A stretch of DNA of 64,000 nucleotides from Pseudomonas sp. MAG733B (GCF_036884845.1 NZ_CP145732.1:5084001-5148000); one strand, 5' to 3'. Shown: positions 37,002 to 47,262, counted from the first letter of the stretch. The notes: a model not told the origin generated them from the sequence alone. A program made the numbers and translations.

Positions 37002-39206
37002 ATGACTTCTCCAGCCCTTCCCTGCGTTCCTTTTCGCCCGACCCTGCTCGCCCTGCTCTGCTCAATGTCCATGACAGCCTATGCGGCAACGCCCGAACCC
37101 ACCGAAGGAAAACCGCTAGTGCTGGGCGATGTCAACGTCAACGCCGAAGCCCCGGTGCCACCGGATCTGCCTCCGGTGTATGCCGGGGGGCAAGTCGCAC
37201 GGGGCGGGCAACTGGGCGTGCTGGGCAACCAGGACATCATGGACGTGCCCTTCAGCGTCACCGCCTACACCGAAGAACTGATCCGCGACCAGCAAGCCGA
37301 AAACGTCGGTGATGTACTGCTCAACGATTCGTCGGTACGCCAGGCCTCCGGGTTTTCCAACCAGGCGCAGACCTTCATGATCCGCGGCCTGCCGCTCAAC
37401 GGCGACGATATTTCCTTCAATGGCCTGTACGGCATCCTGCCGCGGCAGATCATTTCCACCGATGCCCTGGAGCGCGTCGAAGTGTTCAAAGGCCCGAACG
37501 CTTTCATCAACGGCGTGACCCCGTCCGGCTCCGGCATCGGCGGCGGCGTCAACGTGCAACCCAAGCGCGCCGTCGATACGCCCTTGCGACGCTTCACCAT
37601 GGACATCAGCGATGACGGCCGCATCGGCGAGCACATCGATGTCGGTCAGCGCTTTGGCGAAGACAACCGCTTCGGTGCGCGGATCAACCTGTCCCAGCGC
37701 GAAGGCGACACCGCCATCGACGATGAAAACCAGCGCTCCAAGCTGTTCGCCATCGGCCTGGACTACCGCGGTGATGCCCTGCGCATTTCCGGCGACTTCA
37801 TCTATTCCAAGGAACGCATCAACGCTGGCCGCAGCTCGGTGAACCTGGGCAATACCACGCACATCCCGGATGCGCCATCGGCCGACACCAACTACGCGCA
37901 GAAGTGGGGCTTCAGCCAGATCGAAGACACCTTCGGCATGCTGCGCGCCGAATACGACCTGAACGAGAGCTGGACGGCCTATGTCGCTGCCGGCGCCAAG
38001 CACACTCGCGAGGTCGGCAACTACGACGGCACCACCCTGGTCGGTAACGATGGCAGCTCCACCACCTCCGGCTCGTTCATTCCCCATGACGAGGACAACA
38101 CCAGCGCCATGGGTGGCCTGCGTGGCAGATTCGCCACCGGCCCGGTCACCCACCAACTCAACCTTGGCCTGGCGGGCGTCTGGACCCAACAGCGCAACGC
38201 CTTCGATTTTGACCTGACTCAATACCCGAACAACATTTATCACCCTGTAGACGTGCCGGCGCCCCAGCCTGGCTTCTCCGGCGGCGACTTGCACGATCCC
38301 GGCATCACCGGCAAAACCTTCGCCCGCAGTGGCGCGGCCTCCGACACCCTGGGCTTCATGGATGACCGGTTGCTGGTGACCGTCGGTGTGCGGCGTCAGC
38401 AACTGGTGGTGCAGAACTACGCTTATGGTTCCGGGCCGCGCACGTCCAACTACGACAAATCGATCACCACTCCGGTCTACGGCATCGTGTTCAAGCCGTG
38501 GGAACACGTGTCGTTCTACGCCAACCGCATCGAAGGCCTGGCCGAAGGTCCGATTGCGCCGACCACTGCCGGCTCGCGCGTGGTGGTCAACGGTAACGAA
38601 GCCTTTTCACCGGCCCGTTCCAAACAGATCGAAGCCGGCGTGAAAGTCGACATGGGAACCTATGGCGCCACTCTCGGTGTGTATCGCATCGAGCAACCGG
38701 CGGATGGCTACACCCAAGCCATCGATGCCACCACGGCAGAGTTCATTCACGACGGTGAGCAGGTAAACAAAGGTGTGGAGCTCAACGTGTTCGGCGAACC
38801 GCTTGAAGGCCTGCGCCTGCTCAGTGGCGTGACGGTCATGGACACCGAACTGAAAAAAACCCAGGACGGCCTCAACGACGGCAACCACGCCATCGGCGTA
38901 CCGACCTTCCAGTTCAACGCCAGCGTCGATTGGGATGTCCCCGGCCTGCAAGGCGTCGCCCTCAACGGGCGGATGTTGCGCACCGGCGGTCAGTATGCCG
39001 ACGCGGCGAACAACCTCAGCCTGCCGACCTGGAACCGCTTCGACGCTGGTGCGCGGTATGCCTTCAGGGTTCAGGAAAAAGACGTGACCTTGCGCTTCAA
39101 CGTCGAGAACGTGGCCAACAAGGAGTACTGGGAATCGGCCCAGGGCGGCTTCCTGACCCAGGGTGAACCACGGACGGCGAAGTTGTCGGGCACGATCGAC
39201 TTCTGA
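37002..39206 (+). CDS. TonB-dependent siderophore receptor
   Basis: This is a 734-residue outer-membrane receptor. After a signal peptide (ending MTAYA) come the plug domain (MDVPFSVTAYTEELIRDQQAENVGDVLLNDSSVR, then FMIRGLPLNGDD, and ALERVEVFKGPNAFINGVTPSGSGIGGGVN) and a long beta-barrel ending RTAKLSGTIDF, with the usual C-terminal Phe. It belongs to the FhuE/FpvA/Fiu-like ferric-siderophore group, but lacks the N-terminal signalling domain of FpvA. The specific siderophore is not evident. I could not find a convincing Fur box upstream. The FAD monooxygenase gene follows by about 100 bases. Confidence 0.93.
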   Translation: MTSPALPCVPFRPTLLALLCSMSMTAYAATPEPTEGKPLVLGDVNVNAEAPVPPDLPPVYAGGQVARGGQLGVLGNQDIMDVPFSVTAYTEELIRDQQAENVGDVLLNDSSVRQASGFSNQAQTFMIRGLPLNGDDISFNGLYGILPRQIISTDALERVEVFKGPNAFINGVTPSGSGIGGGVNVQPKRAVDTPLRRFTMDISDDGRIGEHIDVGQRFGEDNRFGARINLSQREGDTAIDDENQRSKLFAIGLDYRGDALRISGDFIYSKERINAGRSSVNLGNTTHIPDAPSADTNYAQKWGFSQIEDTFGMLRAEYDLNESWTAYVAAGAKHTREVGNYDGTTLVGNDGSSTTSGSFIPHDEDNTSAMGGLRGRFATGPVTHQLNLGLAGVWTQQRNAFDFDLTQYPNNIYHPVDVPAPQPGFSGGDLHDPGITGKTFARSGAASDTLGFMDDRLLVTVGVRRQQLVVQNYAYGSGPRTSNYDKSITTPVYGIVFKPWEHVSFYANRIEGLAEGPIAPTTAGSRVVVNGNEAFSPARSKQIEAGVKVDMGTYGATLGVYRIEQPADGYTQAIDATTAEFIHDGEQVNKGVELNVFGEPLEGLRLLSGVTVMDTELKKTQDGLNDGNHAIGVPTFQFNASVDWDVPGLQGVALNGRMLRTGGQYADAANNLSLPTWNRFDAGARYAFRVQEKDVTLRFNVENVANKEYWESAQGGFLTQGEPRTAKLSGTIDF

Positions 39207-39308
39207 TCGCTGAATGCATTGCCTGTCGATCATTTCCGTTTGGCGGCCAACCTGGCCGCCCCGCAAGGCTGGACCATACTTGCTGCACACGGAAAGGAGG
39301 ACAGGCTC

Positions 39309-40844
39309 ATGCAGCGTAGCGACGTGTTGATCATCGGCGCCGGGCCGACCGGGCTGGTACTGGCACTGTGGCTGAGCAAACTGGGAATCCGCGTGCGGAT
39401 TCTCGATAAAACCTCGACACCCGGCACCACGTCCCGGGCGTTGGCCGTACAGGCGCGAACGCTGGAGTTGTATCGCCAGCTCGGCCTTGCCGACGCTATC
39501 GTGGAAAAAGGCCACCGCGTGGCGGCGGCCAATTTCTGGGTCAAGGGCAAGCCTGTGGTGCGCCTGCCGCTGAGCCGGGTCGGCGAAGGCCTCACGCCCT
39601 ACGCGTTCCTCGAAATCTTCCCGCAGGATGAACACGAACGTCTGCTGATCGAACGCCTCGCCACCTTCGGCATTACTGTCGAGCGCGACACCGAGTTGCT
39701 CGGTTTCGAGGAAACCGGCGATGGCATCACCGCCACGTTGCGCCTGCCCGACGGCCAGCAGGAAACCTGTCAGACCTGTTATCTCGCCGGTTGCGACGGC
39801 GCTCGTTCAATCGTGCGCAAAACCCTCGACACCGGGTTTCCCGGTGGGACTTATCAGCAGATTTTCTATGTTGCCGATGTGCAGACCAGCGGACCGACGG
39901 CCAATGGCGAACTGCACCTGGATCTCGATGAAGCGGATTTCCTCGCCGTGTTCCCGTTGGACGGCCAAGGCCGTGCGCGCTTGATCGGCACGGTGCGCGA
40001 CGAACGCGCCGAGCACGCCGAAACCCTGCGATTCGAAGACGTCAGCAGCCAGGCCATCGAGCACATGAAGGTGAAGATCGAGCAAGTGAACTGGTTCTCG
40101 ACCTATCGCGTGCATCATCGGGTGGCGGATCACTTCCGCACCGGACGCGCGTTTCTACTGGGCGACGCGGCCCATGTGCATAGCCCCGCCGGCGGCCAGG
40201 GCATGAATACCGGCATTGGCGATGCGATCAACCTGGCCTGGAAGCTCGCGGCCGTATTGAGCGGCGGTGCCGAGGCCAAATTGCTCGCCACCTACGAAAC
40301 CGAGCGCATCGCGTTTGCCCGCAAACTGGTGGCCACCACCGACCGGGTCTTCACGTTCGCCACCGCCGAAGGCCGCATCGCCGACCTGCTGCGCACGCGC
40401 TTGGCGCCGTTCCTGATTCCGAAAATGGCTTCGTTTGAAACCTCCCGCGAATTCCTCTTCCGCACGGTCTCGCAAATCACCCTGAATTACCGGGGCATGC
40501 CGTTGAGCACGGGTGTTGCCGGACACGTCCATGGCGGCGACCGCCTGCCTTGGGCGCACGATGGCGAGGGCGACAATTTCGAATCGTTGAAGTGTGCGGG
40601 CTGGCAGGTGCATGTGTATGGCGACACCAGTGACGAGATGATCGCCTGGTGCAACGAGCATCATTTGCCGCTGCATGTGTTCGACTGGCGACCGGCGTTT
40701 GAAACCGCGGGCCTGGGGCGCAACGGCTTTTACCTGTTGCGGCCCGATACCTATGTGGCGATTGCCGAGACGAGTTCCGATCCGAAGGTGATTGAGCGGT
40801 ATTTCAGTCATCAGGGGATTCGGCCGTTTTTTGGCGCATCCTGA
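39309..40844 (+). CDS. FAD-dependent aromatic monooxygenase family protein
   Basis: This is a 511-residue flavoprotein of the group A (PheA/TetX/MhpA-like) hydroxylases. The Rossmann motif is VLIIGAGPTGLVLALWLSKLG near the start, the second FAD motif FLLGDAAHVHSPAGGQGMNTGIGDA lies about residues 278-302, and the middle DG motif is in YLAGCDGARSIVRK. A thioredoxin-like C-terminal domain follows. It uses NAD(P)H and O2 to hydroxylate a ring substrate; the substrate is unknown. The start has AAAGGAGG upstream. Whether it is co-transcribed with the receptor gene is uncertain. Confidence 0.88.
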   Translation: MQRSDVLIIGAGPTGLVLALWLSKLGIRVRILDKTSTPGTTSRALAVQARTLELYRQLGLADAIVEKGHRVAAANFWVKGKPVVRLPLSRVGEGLTPYAFLEIFPQDEHERLLIERLATFGITVERDTELLGFEETGDGITATLRLPDGQQETCQTCYLAGCDGARSIVRKTLDTGFPGGTYQQIFYVADVQTSGPTANGELHLDLDEADFLAVFPLDGQGRARLIGTVRDERAEHAETLRFEDVSSQAIEHMKVKIEQVNWFSTYRVHHRVADHFRTGRAFLLGDAAHVHSPAGGQGMNTGIGDAINLAWKLAAVLSGGAEAKLLATYETERIAFARKLVATTDRVFTFATAEGRIADLLRTRLAPFLIPKMASFETSREFLFRTVSQITLNYRGMPLSTGVAGHVHGGDRLPWAHDGEGDNFESLKCAGWQVHVYGDTSDEMIAWCNEHHLPLHVFDWRPAFETAGLGRNGFYLLRPDTYVAIAETSSDPKVIERYFSHQGIRPFFGAS

Positions 40845-40860
40845 AAAACACCCCATCCCC

Positions 40861-40951
40861 CTGTGGGAGCCAGCCTGCTGGCGATGGCGGCAGCACATTT
40901 AGCATCTATGTGTCTGACACGCCGCAATCGCCAGCAGGCTGGCTCCCACAG
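40861..40951. repeat. REP doublet
   Basis: CTGTGGGAGCCAGCCTGCTGGCGATGG and inverted GCCAGCAGGCTGGCTCCCACAG. It lies between the monooxygenase gene and hemB; the family also builds the array at 49017-49470. Confidence 0.9.
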
Positions 40952-40967
40952 TTTTTTTGTGGTGAGG

Positions 40968-41942
40968 TCAGATCCCCGCCAACGCCAGATCCATCGCAAA
41001 GTAGGTGAAAATCAAATCCGCCCCGGCCCGCTTGATTGCCCCGAGGCTCTCGCGCACCACACGGTCTTCATCGATGGCGCCAGCTTGCGCGGCGAACTTG
41101 ATCATCGCGTACTCGCCGCTGACCTGATAAGCCGACAGCGGCAAACGCGAGGCTTCGCGGATGTCGCGGATGATGTCCAGGTACGCACCTGCCGGTTTGA
41201 CCATCAGCGCATCGGCGCCTTCCTGTTCGTCCAGCAGCGATTCGCGCAGCGCCTCGCGGCGGTTCATCGGGTTCATCTGATAGCTTTTGCGATCACCCTT
41301 GAGCGCGCTGCCGCCGGCTTCGCGGAACGGGCCGTAAAGGGCCGAAGCGAATTTGGTCGAATAGGCCATGATCGCCGTCTGGGTAAACCCGGCCTGATCG
41401 AGCGCCCGACGAATCGCCTGGACCTGCCCGTCCATGGCCGCCGAAGGCGCAATCACATCAGCCCCGGCGCTGGCTGCCGCCACCGCTTGCTTGCCGAGGT
41501 TGATCAGGGTCTGATCGTTGTCGACTTCATGGTTGTGCAGCACGCCGCAATGGCCGTGATCGGTGTACTCGCAGAAGCAGGTGTCGGACATGACGATCAT
41601 GTCCGGCACCGCATCCTTGGCGATGCGCGACATGCGCGAAACCAGACCATCCTCGCGCCAGGTATCGCTGCCATTACCGTCAAGATGATGGGACACGCCG
41701 AACGTCATCACCGACTTGATCCCGGCGCGGGCATAGCGCTCGATCTCGCCGGCCAGTTTCGACTCGGGAATGCGCATCACACCCGGCATGCTTTTGATCG
41801 GCACGAAGTCATCGATTTCTTCTTCGACGAAAATCGGCAGCACCAGGTCGTTCAGGCTGAATTCGGTTTCCTGGAACAGACTGCGCAGGCTCGCATTGCG
41901 GCGCAGACGGCGTGGACGTGCTTCGGGGAACTGGCTGGACAT
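40968..41942 (-). CDS. hemB: delta-aminolevulinate dehydratase, cysteine (zinc) type
   Basis: This is a 324-residue enzyme that condenses two 5-aminolevulinate into porphobilinogen in heme synthesis. The Schiff-base lysines are in [18 protein letters not shown] and [14 protein letters not shown]. The metal site at about residues 118-132 reads [14 protein letters not shown], the three-Cys pattern of zinc enzymes. The main HemB of Pseudomonas (as studied in P. aeruginosa) has Asp/Ala in that place and uses magnesium, so this is probably a second, zinc-type HemB. The ATG at 41942 has no strong site; the neighbours are not heme genes. Confidence 0.92.
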   Translation of the reverse strand: MSSQFPEARPRRLRRNASLRSLFQETEFSLNDLVLPIFVEEEIDDFVPIKSMPGVMRIPESKLAGEIERYARAGIKSVMTFGVSHHLDGNGSDTWREDGLVSRMSRIAKDAVPDMIVMSDTCFCEYTDHGHCGVLHNHEVDNDQTLINLGKQAVAAASAGADVIAPSAAMDGQVQAIRRALDQAGFTQTAIMAYSTKFASALYGPFREAGGSALKGDRKSYQMNPMNRREALRESLLDEQEGADALMVKPAGAYLDIIRDIREASRLPLSAYQVSGEYAMIKFAAQAGAIDEDRVVRESLGAIKRAGADLIFTYFAMDLALAGI

Positions 41943-41972
41943 GGGCAATCCTGAAAATCGGGGGACAATATG

Positions 41973-42001
41973 TGTGGGAGCGAGCTTGCTCGCTCCCACA
42001 G
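41973..42001. repeat. single REP palindrome
   Basis: TGTGGGAGCGAGC / GCTCGCTCCCACA is a short compact hairpin between hemB and the GST-like gene. Confidence 0.75.
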
Positions 42002-42014
42002 GGTTTGCGGTGTA

Positions 42015-42725
42015 TCAGTTGGTGATGGGGTTCGGGATTTCCAGCCCACGCTTCACCGCCGGCCGCGCCAGGAATTTCTCGAGTACGCGGGTGACGTTCG
42101 GGAAATTCTGGATGCCAACCAGATCACCGGCCTCATAGAAGCCGATCAGGTTGCGGATCCACGGGAACGTCGCGATATCGGCGATGGTGTAGCGTTCGCC
42201 CATGATCCAGTCACGCCCTTCCAGACGTTTATCGAGGACGCTGAGCAGGCGTCGGCTTTCCTCGACATAACGGTCACGCGGACGCTTGTCTTCGTAGTCC
42301 TTGCCGGCGAATTTGTTGAAGAAACCGAGCTGGCCGAACATCGGACCGATCCCGCCCATCTGGAACATCAGCCACTGGATGGTTTCGTAGCGAGTCGCGC
42401 CTTCCTTGGCCAGCAGTTGCCCGCTCTTGTCGGCCAGGTAAATCAGGATCGCCCCGGACTCGAACAGCGGCAACGGCTGACCATCCGGGCCGTGGGGATC
42501 GAGGATGGCCGGGATTTTGTTGTTGGGGTTCAACGACAGGAATTCCGGGGACATCTGGTCGTTGGTGTCGAAGCCAACGCGATGCGGCTCATAAGGCAGG
42601 CCGATTTCTTCGAGCATGATCGAGACCTTGACGCCGTTGGGGGTCGGCAAGGAGTACAGCTGAATCCACTCCGGATACTGGGCCGGCCATTTTTGAGTGA
42701 TGGGGAACGCAGACAAATCGGTCAT
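42015..42725 (-). CDS. glutathione-dependent disulfide-bond oxidoreductase-like GST
   Basis: This is a 236-residue protein of the Nu-class GST group typified by E. coli YghU and YfcG, which use glutathione for disulfide-bond reductase and peroxide reductase reactions. The first half shows WIQLYSLPTPNGVKVSIMLEEIGLPYEPHRV with the Thr-Pro-Asn active-site motif (TPNG). PNNKIPAILDPHGPDGQPLPLFESGAIL follows, with cis-Pro and the Glu-Ser pair. The second half is the helical domain. It lies upstream of hemB on the same strand but separated by a REP palindrome. Confidence 0.92.
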   Translation of the reverse strand: MTDLSAFPITQKWPAQYPEWIQLYSLPTPNGVKVSIMLEEIGLPYEPHRVGFDTNDQMSPEFLSLNPNNKIPAILDPHGPDGQPLPLFESGAILIYLADKSGQLLAKEGATRYETIQWLMFQMGGIGPMFGQLGFFNKFAGKDYEDKRPRDRYVEESRRLLSVLDKRLEGRDWIMGERYTIADIATFPWIRNLIGFYEAGDLVGIQNFPNVTRVLEKFLARPAVKRGLEIPNPITN

Positions 42726-43092
42726 GGGTTGGATCCACGAGAAAATTGAGAATGCCGATGATAATGGAGATCACACGGATTGAGACCGTTAGCGCCATCA
42801 ATAACGCTGATGGTCGAGATCAATGCAGATCACAGTGTGCTTTCAGGCCTTCAGTGTAGGGTGTCCATAAATCCGCAACATCCTGTCGATAACCTTCGCT
42901 GCAACTCGTTGAAGGTTACCGGTAGATTGCTGCGCTCTCGGCCGGAATCGAACCAATGGGCTTCAGAGGACTCTGAGCACTGCCCATTTGAAACGGACCG
43001 GCTCCACGACATGGAAAACACCCGACTCAGGAAAAGTCGCGGTGTAAAGGTTTGTCAGCCTTAACCCAATACGCTGAAGAACCCTTTTTTCC
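42726..43092. other. gap without a gene
   Basis: No credible coding frame is seen. It holds a seven-pair inverted repeat AACCTTC ... GAAGGTT (42891-42897 and 42911-42917). The region must include the promoters of the GST-like gene (minus strand) and the histidine phosphatase gene (plus strand), but no clear promoter boxes stand out. Confidence 0.6.
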
Positions 43093-43767
43093 ATGAAGAA
43101 TTTTCTGAAACTCGCCAATCGCTTCAAACATCGCGCCTATATATTCCTGCCCGCCCTGCTGGCGGCCAGCGCGTTGTTCATGTTGCTTGAGTCCCGCGAA
43201 AGCCGCGCCCAAACGGTGGACGGCACTCAGACGCTGGTGTTCCTGCGCCACGCCGAAAAACCCGAGGGTGGCCTGGGCCAGCTCAACTGCCAGGGCCTGA
43301 ACCGCGCAATCGATCTGGCGACCTTGCTTCCGGAAAAATTCGGCAAGGCCAACTACGTGTTTGCCGCCAACCCGACGCGCAACGTCGAGGAAGGTGAGCT
43401 GGACAATTCCTACAGCTACATCCGCCCATTGATGACCATCAGCCCCAGCGCGATCAAGCTCGGCCTGCCGGTGAACATCAAATATTCGGCCAACGACACC
43501 AGCGACCTGGCCGATGAACTGCTCCACGACAAGTACCACAACTCGGTGATCTACACCGCCTGGTCCCACGGCTATCTGCCGGAACTGATCAACAAGGTCG
43601 CCGGGGAAGCTGTCGGCAAGAAGCAGAAGATCACCGAAGATTGGGAATCCAGCGACTTCGATTCGCTGTATGTGCTGACGTTGACCTGGCACAACGGCAA
43701 GGCCAGCCTGCAAAGCCATGTCTACAAGCAGGGGCTGGATAATGGGCAGGAGACTTGCCCGACTTGA
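43093..43767 (+). CDS. histidine phosphatase family protein
   Basis: This is a 224-residue protein with an N-terminal membrane anchor or signal (HRAYIFLPALLAASALFMLL) followed by a phosphoglycerate-mutase-like domain. The family RHG motif appears as RHAEKPEG in TLVFLRHAEKPEGG (about residues 48-61), and a second His, the likely partner, lies in IYTAWSHGYLPELI. The Gly of RHG is replaced by Ala, as in other 'RHAE' branch members. It probably acts on a phosphorylated compound in the periplasm or at the membrane; the substrate is unknown. Confidence 0.82.
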   Translation: MKNFLKLANRFKHRAYIFLPALLAASALFMLLESRESRAQTVDGTQTLVFLRHAEKPEGGLGQLNCQGLNRAIDLATLLPEKFGKANYVFAANPTRNVEEGELDNSYSYIRPLMTISPSAIKLGLPVNIKYSANDTSDLADELLHDKYHNSVIYTAWSHGYLPELINKVAGEAVGKKQKITEDWESSDFDSLYVLTLTWHNGKASLQSHVYKQGLDNGQETCPT

Positions 43768-43788
43768 GTTTTGCAGTGTCTGGGCGGG

Positions 43789-43888
43789 CCTCATCGCTAG
43801 CAGGCTAGCTCCCACAGTAGTTTTCAGTGAACACAGAATTTGTGTCCGGCAAAAATCAAATGTGGGAGCTAGCCTGCTAGCGATGAGG
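43789..43888. repeat. REP doublet
   Basis: CCTCATCGCTAGCAGGCTAGCTCCCACA and inverted TGTGGGAGCTAGCCTGCTAGCGATGAGG, a perfect inverted pair of 28 bases. Same family as 8095. Confidence 0.92.
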
Positions 43889-43903
43889 CCGGCATGAGCA
43901 CCC

Positions 43904-45007
43904 TCACCCTCGCTGACTCACCCGCTCCCGCAAGTACTCGATAACCGCCCCCCGCTCCCCCGCAAACTCGATCCGCGCACCCTTCTTCTCCCGCTGAAAA
44001 ACATACATCGGGTCGTAATACTCAACCAGCAACCCTTCGATCCAGCCTCGGTGCAGATCCACCGCGCCGCTGCGCCCCTGCTCGGCCAACGCGTCTTCCA
44101 TCAGGATCAACATCCGCCGGTGCCGCTCACCGCCCAAACGCTTCTGCACATTGTTCAAGCTCGCCAGCAAGCGCTCGGAAAACAGCGCATAGCCTTCCTC
44201 GCCATGCACAGCGATGAACTCGGCACACAAATCCACCACGTAATCGCGCAGGATCCGCTCGACCCGCCCTTGCAGGCTGTCTTCGAGCCAGACCATCGGA
44301 AACTGCTGCATGCCCTGAAACAGCTGCAATGGCAACGCGCAACTGCCGATCGCGCGGCTCTCGTCTTCCAATACGAATTGTTCGAGGCCGTGATTGCGCT
44401 TTTTCAGCAGATCCACGGCCAGACGATTCTCGAAATCGATATTCGACGGTTGGCCCGTGGCGCGTTTGCCGAAGCTTGAACCGCGATGATTGGCGTGACC
44501 TTCCAGGTCCAGCCCGTTGCTCAATTGCGTCAGCACTTCGGTTTTACCGGTGCCGGTCATGCCGCCCAATAAAACGAAATCGCACTGGGCGACGGCCTGG
44601 TCGACGGTGTCCAGCAGGAATGTACGCATGGCTTTGTAGCCGCCCCCGACGCGCGGGTAGTCAATGCCCGCCTCGTCCTTGAGCCAGCGCTGGACGATCT
44701 GCGAACGCAAACCGCCACGAAAGCAATACAAAAACCCATCGGGATGCGCCCGGGCGAAATCCGCCCATCCTTGGATGCGTTCGGCCTTGATGGCGCCGGA
44801 GACCAATTGATGACCCAGTTCGATGGCGGCCTGCTGACCGTGTTGCTTGTAGCAGGTGCCAATCCGCTGCCGCTCGTGATCGTTCATCAGCGGTAGGTTG
44901 ATCACGCCGGGAAACGCGCCCTTGGTAAATTCAACCGGCGCACGGGCATCCATCATCGGCCGGTCGTTGAGGAAGATGTCGCGGTAATCGGTATAGTCGA
45001 CAGGCAT
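43904..45007 (-). CDS. mnmH: tRNA 2-selenouridine synthase
   Basis: This is a 367-residue enzyme (also called SelU/YbbB) that replaces sulfur by selenium in 2-thiouridine at the wobble position of tRNAs for Lys, Glu and Gln, using selenophosphate. The N-terminal rhodanese domain has its active-site Cys in [18 protein letters not shown]; the second domain has a P-loop [12 protein letters not shown]. The ATG at 45007 shares one base with the selD stop (TGATG), so the two genes are translationally coupled. SelD supplies its selenophosphate. Confidence 0.95.
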   Translation of the reverse strand: MPVDYTDYRDIFLNDRPMMDARAPVEFTKGAFPGVINLPLMNDHERQRIGTCYKQHGQQAAIELGHQLVSGAIKAERIQGWADFARAHPDGFLYCFRGGLRSQIVQRWLKDEAGIDYPRVGGGYKAMRTFLLDTVDQAVAQCDFVLLGGMTGTGKTEVLTQLSNGLDLEGHANHRGSSFGKRATGQPSNIDFENRLAVDLLKKRNHGLEQFVLEDESRAIGSCALPLQLFQGMQQFPMVWLEDSLQGRVERILRDYVVDLCAEFIAVHGEEGYALFSERLLASLNNVQKRLGGERHRRMLILMEDALAEQGRSGAVDLHRGWIEGLLVEYYDPMYVFQREKKGARIEFAGERGAVIEYLRERVSQRG

Positions 45008-46041
45008 CAAGACACCTCGACCGCGTTGCTCTGTCGCTCAACCAGTTCGCCGATCGGCGCCAGGTCCAGGCCCAGCTCGGCGGCGACCTTGAGGAATTCA
45101 GCATTGCCCTCAGGAGTGACGGCGATCAACAGGCCACCGCTGGTCTGCGGATCGCACAGCACGCGCTTGTGCAATTCCTGCAGGCGCCCGAGTTTGCTGG
45201 CGTAGCTGTCGAAATTGCGCAAGGTGCCACCGGGAACGCAGCCTTGTTCGAGGTAATACTCGACGCCCGGCAAGCGTGGCACCCGGTCGTATTCGATACG
45301 CGCGGTCAGGTCGCTGCCATCGGCCATTTCCACCAGATGCCCTAGCAGGCCGAAACCGGTGACGTCGGTCATCGCGGTCACGCCCTCAAGCTTGCCGAAG
45401 CGGCTGCCGGGTTTGTTCAGGGTGCACATCCAGTCGCGTGCCAGGCCGATGTCGGCGTTGCGCAACTTGCCCTTCTTCTCGGCGGTGGTGAGGATGCCGA
45501 TGCCCAGGGGTTTGGTCAGGTACAGCAGGCAACCGGCGGTGGCGGTGTCGTTGCGCTTCATGTGGCGCTTTTCCACAAGGCCGGTGACGGCCAGGCCGAA
45601 GATCGGCTCCGGCGCGTCGATGGAATGGCCGCCGGCCAGTGGAATACCCGCCTCGTCACACACCGAACGACCACCGCGAATCACTTCCCGGGCAATCTCC
45701 GGCGCCAGTACGTTAACCGGCCAGCCGAGGATCGCAATCGCCATCAACGGATCGCCGCCCATGGCGTAGATATCGCTGATGGCATTGGTGGCGGCAATGC
45801 GCCCGAAATCGAACGGATCGTCGACGATCGGCATGAAAAAGTCGGTGGTCGACACCACGCCACGCTCTTCATCGATGGAGTACACCGCCGCGTCATCGCG
45901 CGAGGCATTGCCGACCCACAGTTTCGGGTCCAGATTCTGCGCGCCGCTGCCGGCCAGAATCACTTCCAGCACCTGGGGGGAAATCTTGCAGCCACAGCCA
46001 GCGCCGTGGCTGTATTGGGTCAGGCGGATCGGCTCGCTCAT
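45007..46041 (-). CDS. selD: selenide, water dikinase
   Basis: This is a 344-residue enzyme that makes selenophosphate from selenide and ATP. The N-terminal catalytic loop reads [12 protein letters not shown] with ordinary Cys codons, and not a selenocysteine TGA, at the active-site position. The ATP/metal Asp residues lie in [10 protein letters not shown] and [15 protein letters not shown]. It is followed at once by mnmH with overlapping stop and start. The ATG is preceded by a moderate site (AGGAGTCCCTG). Confidence 0.96.
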   Translation of the reverse strand: MSEPIRLTQYSHGAGCGCKISPQVLEVILAGSGAQNLDPKLWVGNASRDDAAVYSIDEERGVVSTTDFFMPIVDDPFDFGRIAATNAISDIYAMGGDPLMAIAILGWPVNVLAPEIAREVIRGGRSVCDEAGIPLAGGHSIDAPEPIFGLAVTGLVEKRHMKRNDTATAGCLLYLTKPLGIGILTTAEKKGKLRNADIGLARDWMCTLNKPGSRFGKLEGVTAMTDVTGFGLLGHLVEMADGSDLTARIEYDRVPRLPGVEYYLEQGCVPGGTLRNFDSYASKLGRLQELHKRVLCDPQTSGGLLIAVTPEGNAEFLKVAAELGLDLAPIGELVERQSNAVEVS

Positions 46042-46101
46042 CAGGGACTCCTCGCAAAATAATGCGAGGAGTTTATACCAACGCGATTTTGAAGGATCGA
46101 C

Positions 46102-47058
46102 TTACGGCAACAGAATCACCTTGTCGCCACTGCCCTGATTCACTTCCGCATATCGCTCCAGCCCTTCAGCCAAAGGCGTTTCGAACAACCCCTGAGGCAA
46201 CGGCAGCAAGTCCTGATCGAAGAACTTGCCGAACTGGTCGAGCATCGCCGCACAGGCTTGCACGCCATACAGCAACGAGTTGATCCCCACCACCGAACCG
46301 CCCTTGCGATACAACGCCAGCGCCGGCAACTGCACCATGCCATCGACTGGCGCGGCGATGATTGCAATGCGCCCGAATGGGGCCAAAGCCGCAACGGAGG
46401 CCGGCAGCCAGAAGCCGGTAGTGTCGAAGATCACATCGGCGCCACCGGTGAACACAGCATTGACTTGCGCGCCCAGATCCTCGGGTTTATCCAGTTGCAG
46501 CGTTTGATAACCCTGGGCCTGCAAGTCCTTGACCTGCTCCGGCCGGCGCGCCGCCGCCAGCAGCTTGGCGCCCCGCACCTTCGCCAGTGCCAGCGCGGCA
46601 CTGCCCACCGCCCCACCACCGATCACCAGCAAGCGGGTTTCGGCGGTCACCAGGCTGCGTTCCAGCGCATCCCACGCCGTGGTGTAGGGCACGCCAAGGC
46701 TGGCGGCTTGAGCGAAGCTCAAATGCGTCGGTTTGAGGGCTACGCCATTGGCCGGCAGTTTGACGAACTGCGCGTGGGAGCCATCGGCGAAGAAACCCAA
46801 TTCGCGACCCGTTCCCCAAACTTCTTGTCCTAGCAGCGCTTGCGGGCCTTGCACCACGACACCGGCAAAATCACGGCCGGGAATCCTCGGCAGCGTGGTG
46901 TACGGAAAGCGTCCCAAAACGTTCTTTACGTCGCTGGGATTAAGACCGGCGGCCTTGATCTCCACCAGGACTTCATCAGCACCGGCAACGGGCGTCGGCA
47001 CGTCGACGTAGCGCAGGGCCGCGAGGTCGCCGGTTTTGTCGAACTGTAATGCTTTCAT
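46102..47058 (-). CDS. zinc-independent alcohol dehydrogenase/quinone oxidoreductase family protein
   Basis: This is a 318-residue medium-chain dehydrogenase/reductase. The start MKALQFDKTGDLAALRYVDVPTPVAGADEVLVEIKAAGLNPSDVKNVLG is typical of the quinone oxidoreductase branch, and the nucleotide-binding motif is LLVIGGGAVGSAALALAKVRGAKL. The catalytic zinc ligands of true alcohol dehydrogenases are absent, so it is probably an NADPH-dependent reductase of quinones or enones. Of the two ATGs near the start, 47058 is preferred to 47070. A XapX protein gene lies just upstream on the same strand. Confidence 0.87.
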   Translation of the reverse strand: MKALQFDKTGDLAALRYVDVPTPVAGADEVLVEIKAAGLNPSDVKNVLGRFPYTTLPRIPGRDFAGVVVQGPQALLGQEVWGTGRELGFFADGSHAQFVKLPANGVALKPTHLSFAQAASLGVPYTTAWDALERSLVTAETRLLVIGGGAVGSAALALAKVRGAKLLAAARRPEQVKDLQAQGYQTLQLDKPEDLGAQVNAVFTGGADVIFDTTGFWLPASVAALAPFGRIAIIAAPVDGMVQLPALALYRKGGSVVGINSLLYGVQACAAMLDQFGKFFDQDLLPLPQGLFETPLAEGLERYAEVNQGSGDKVILLP

Positions 47059-47088
47059 GAATGTATCCATCGAGTAGGCGAAGAGGTT

Positions 47089-47262
47089 TCAGGAAATCCA
47101 GCCAGCGACCAACTGCCGGCCCATCGGCCAGAGTTTTTCACCGGCGAGCATGCCCAACAGGCCTATCAGCGCAATGGCCGGTGGCGCGGGCGAACGAAAA
47201 TCCAGGGCGCCGTAGAGCAGACCGACACCCAGACCGATAACCAATGAAATGAAGTAGCTCAT
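47089..47262 (-). CDS. XapX/DUF1427 small membrane protein
   Basis: This is a 57-residue membrane protein (opening MSYFISLVIGLGVGLLYGAL, ending VAGWIS). Two hydrophobic helices flank DFRSPAPPAIALIGLLGMLAGE, the pattern of the XapX domain (DUF1427), including the P-A-P-P-A-I-A-L-x-G-L-x-G-x-x-x-G-E core. The stop is followed by 30 bases to the reductase gene, so the two are probably co-transcribed. The AraC-family gene at 47521 lies upstream on the same strand, beyond a REP doublet. XapX function is unknown; it is often near quinone or hydrolase genes. Confidence 0.85.
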   Translation of the reverse strand: MSYFISLVIGLGVGLLYGALDFRSPAPPAIALIGLLGMLAGEKLWPMGRQLVAGWIS

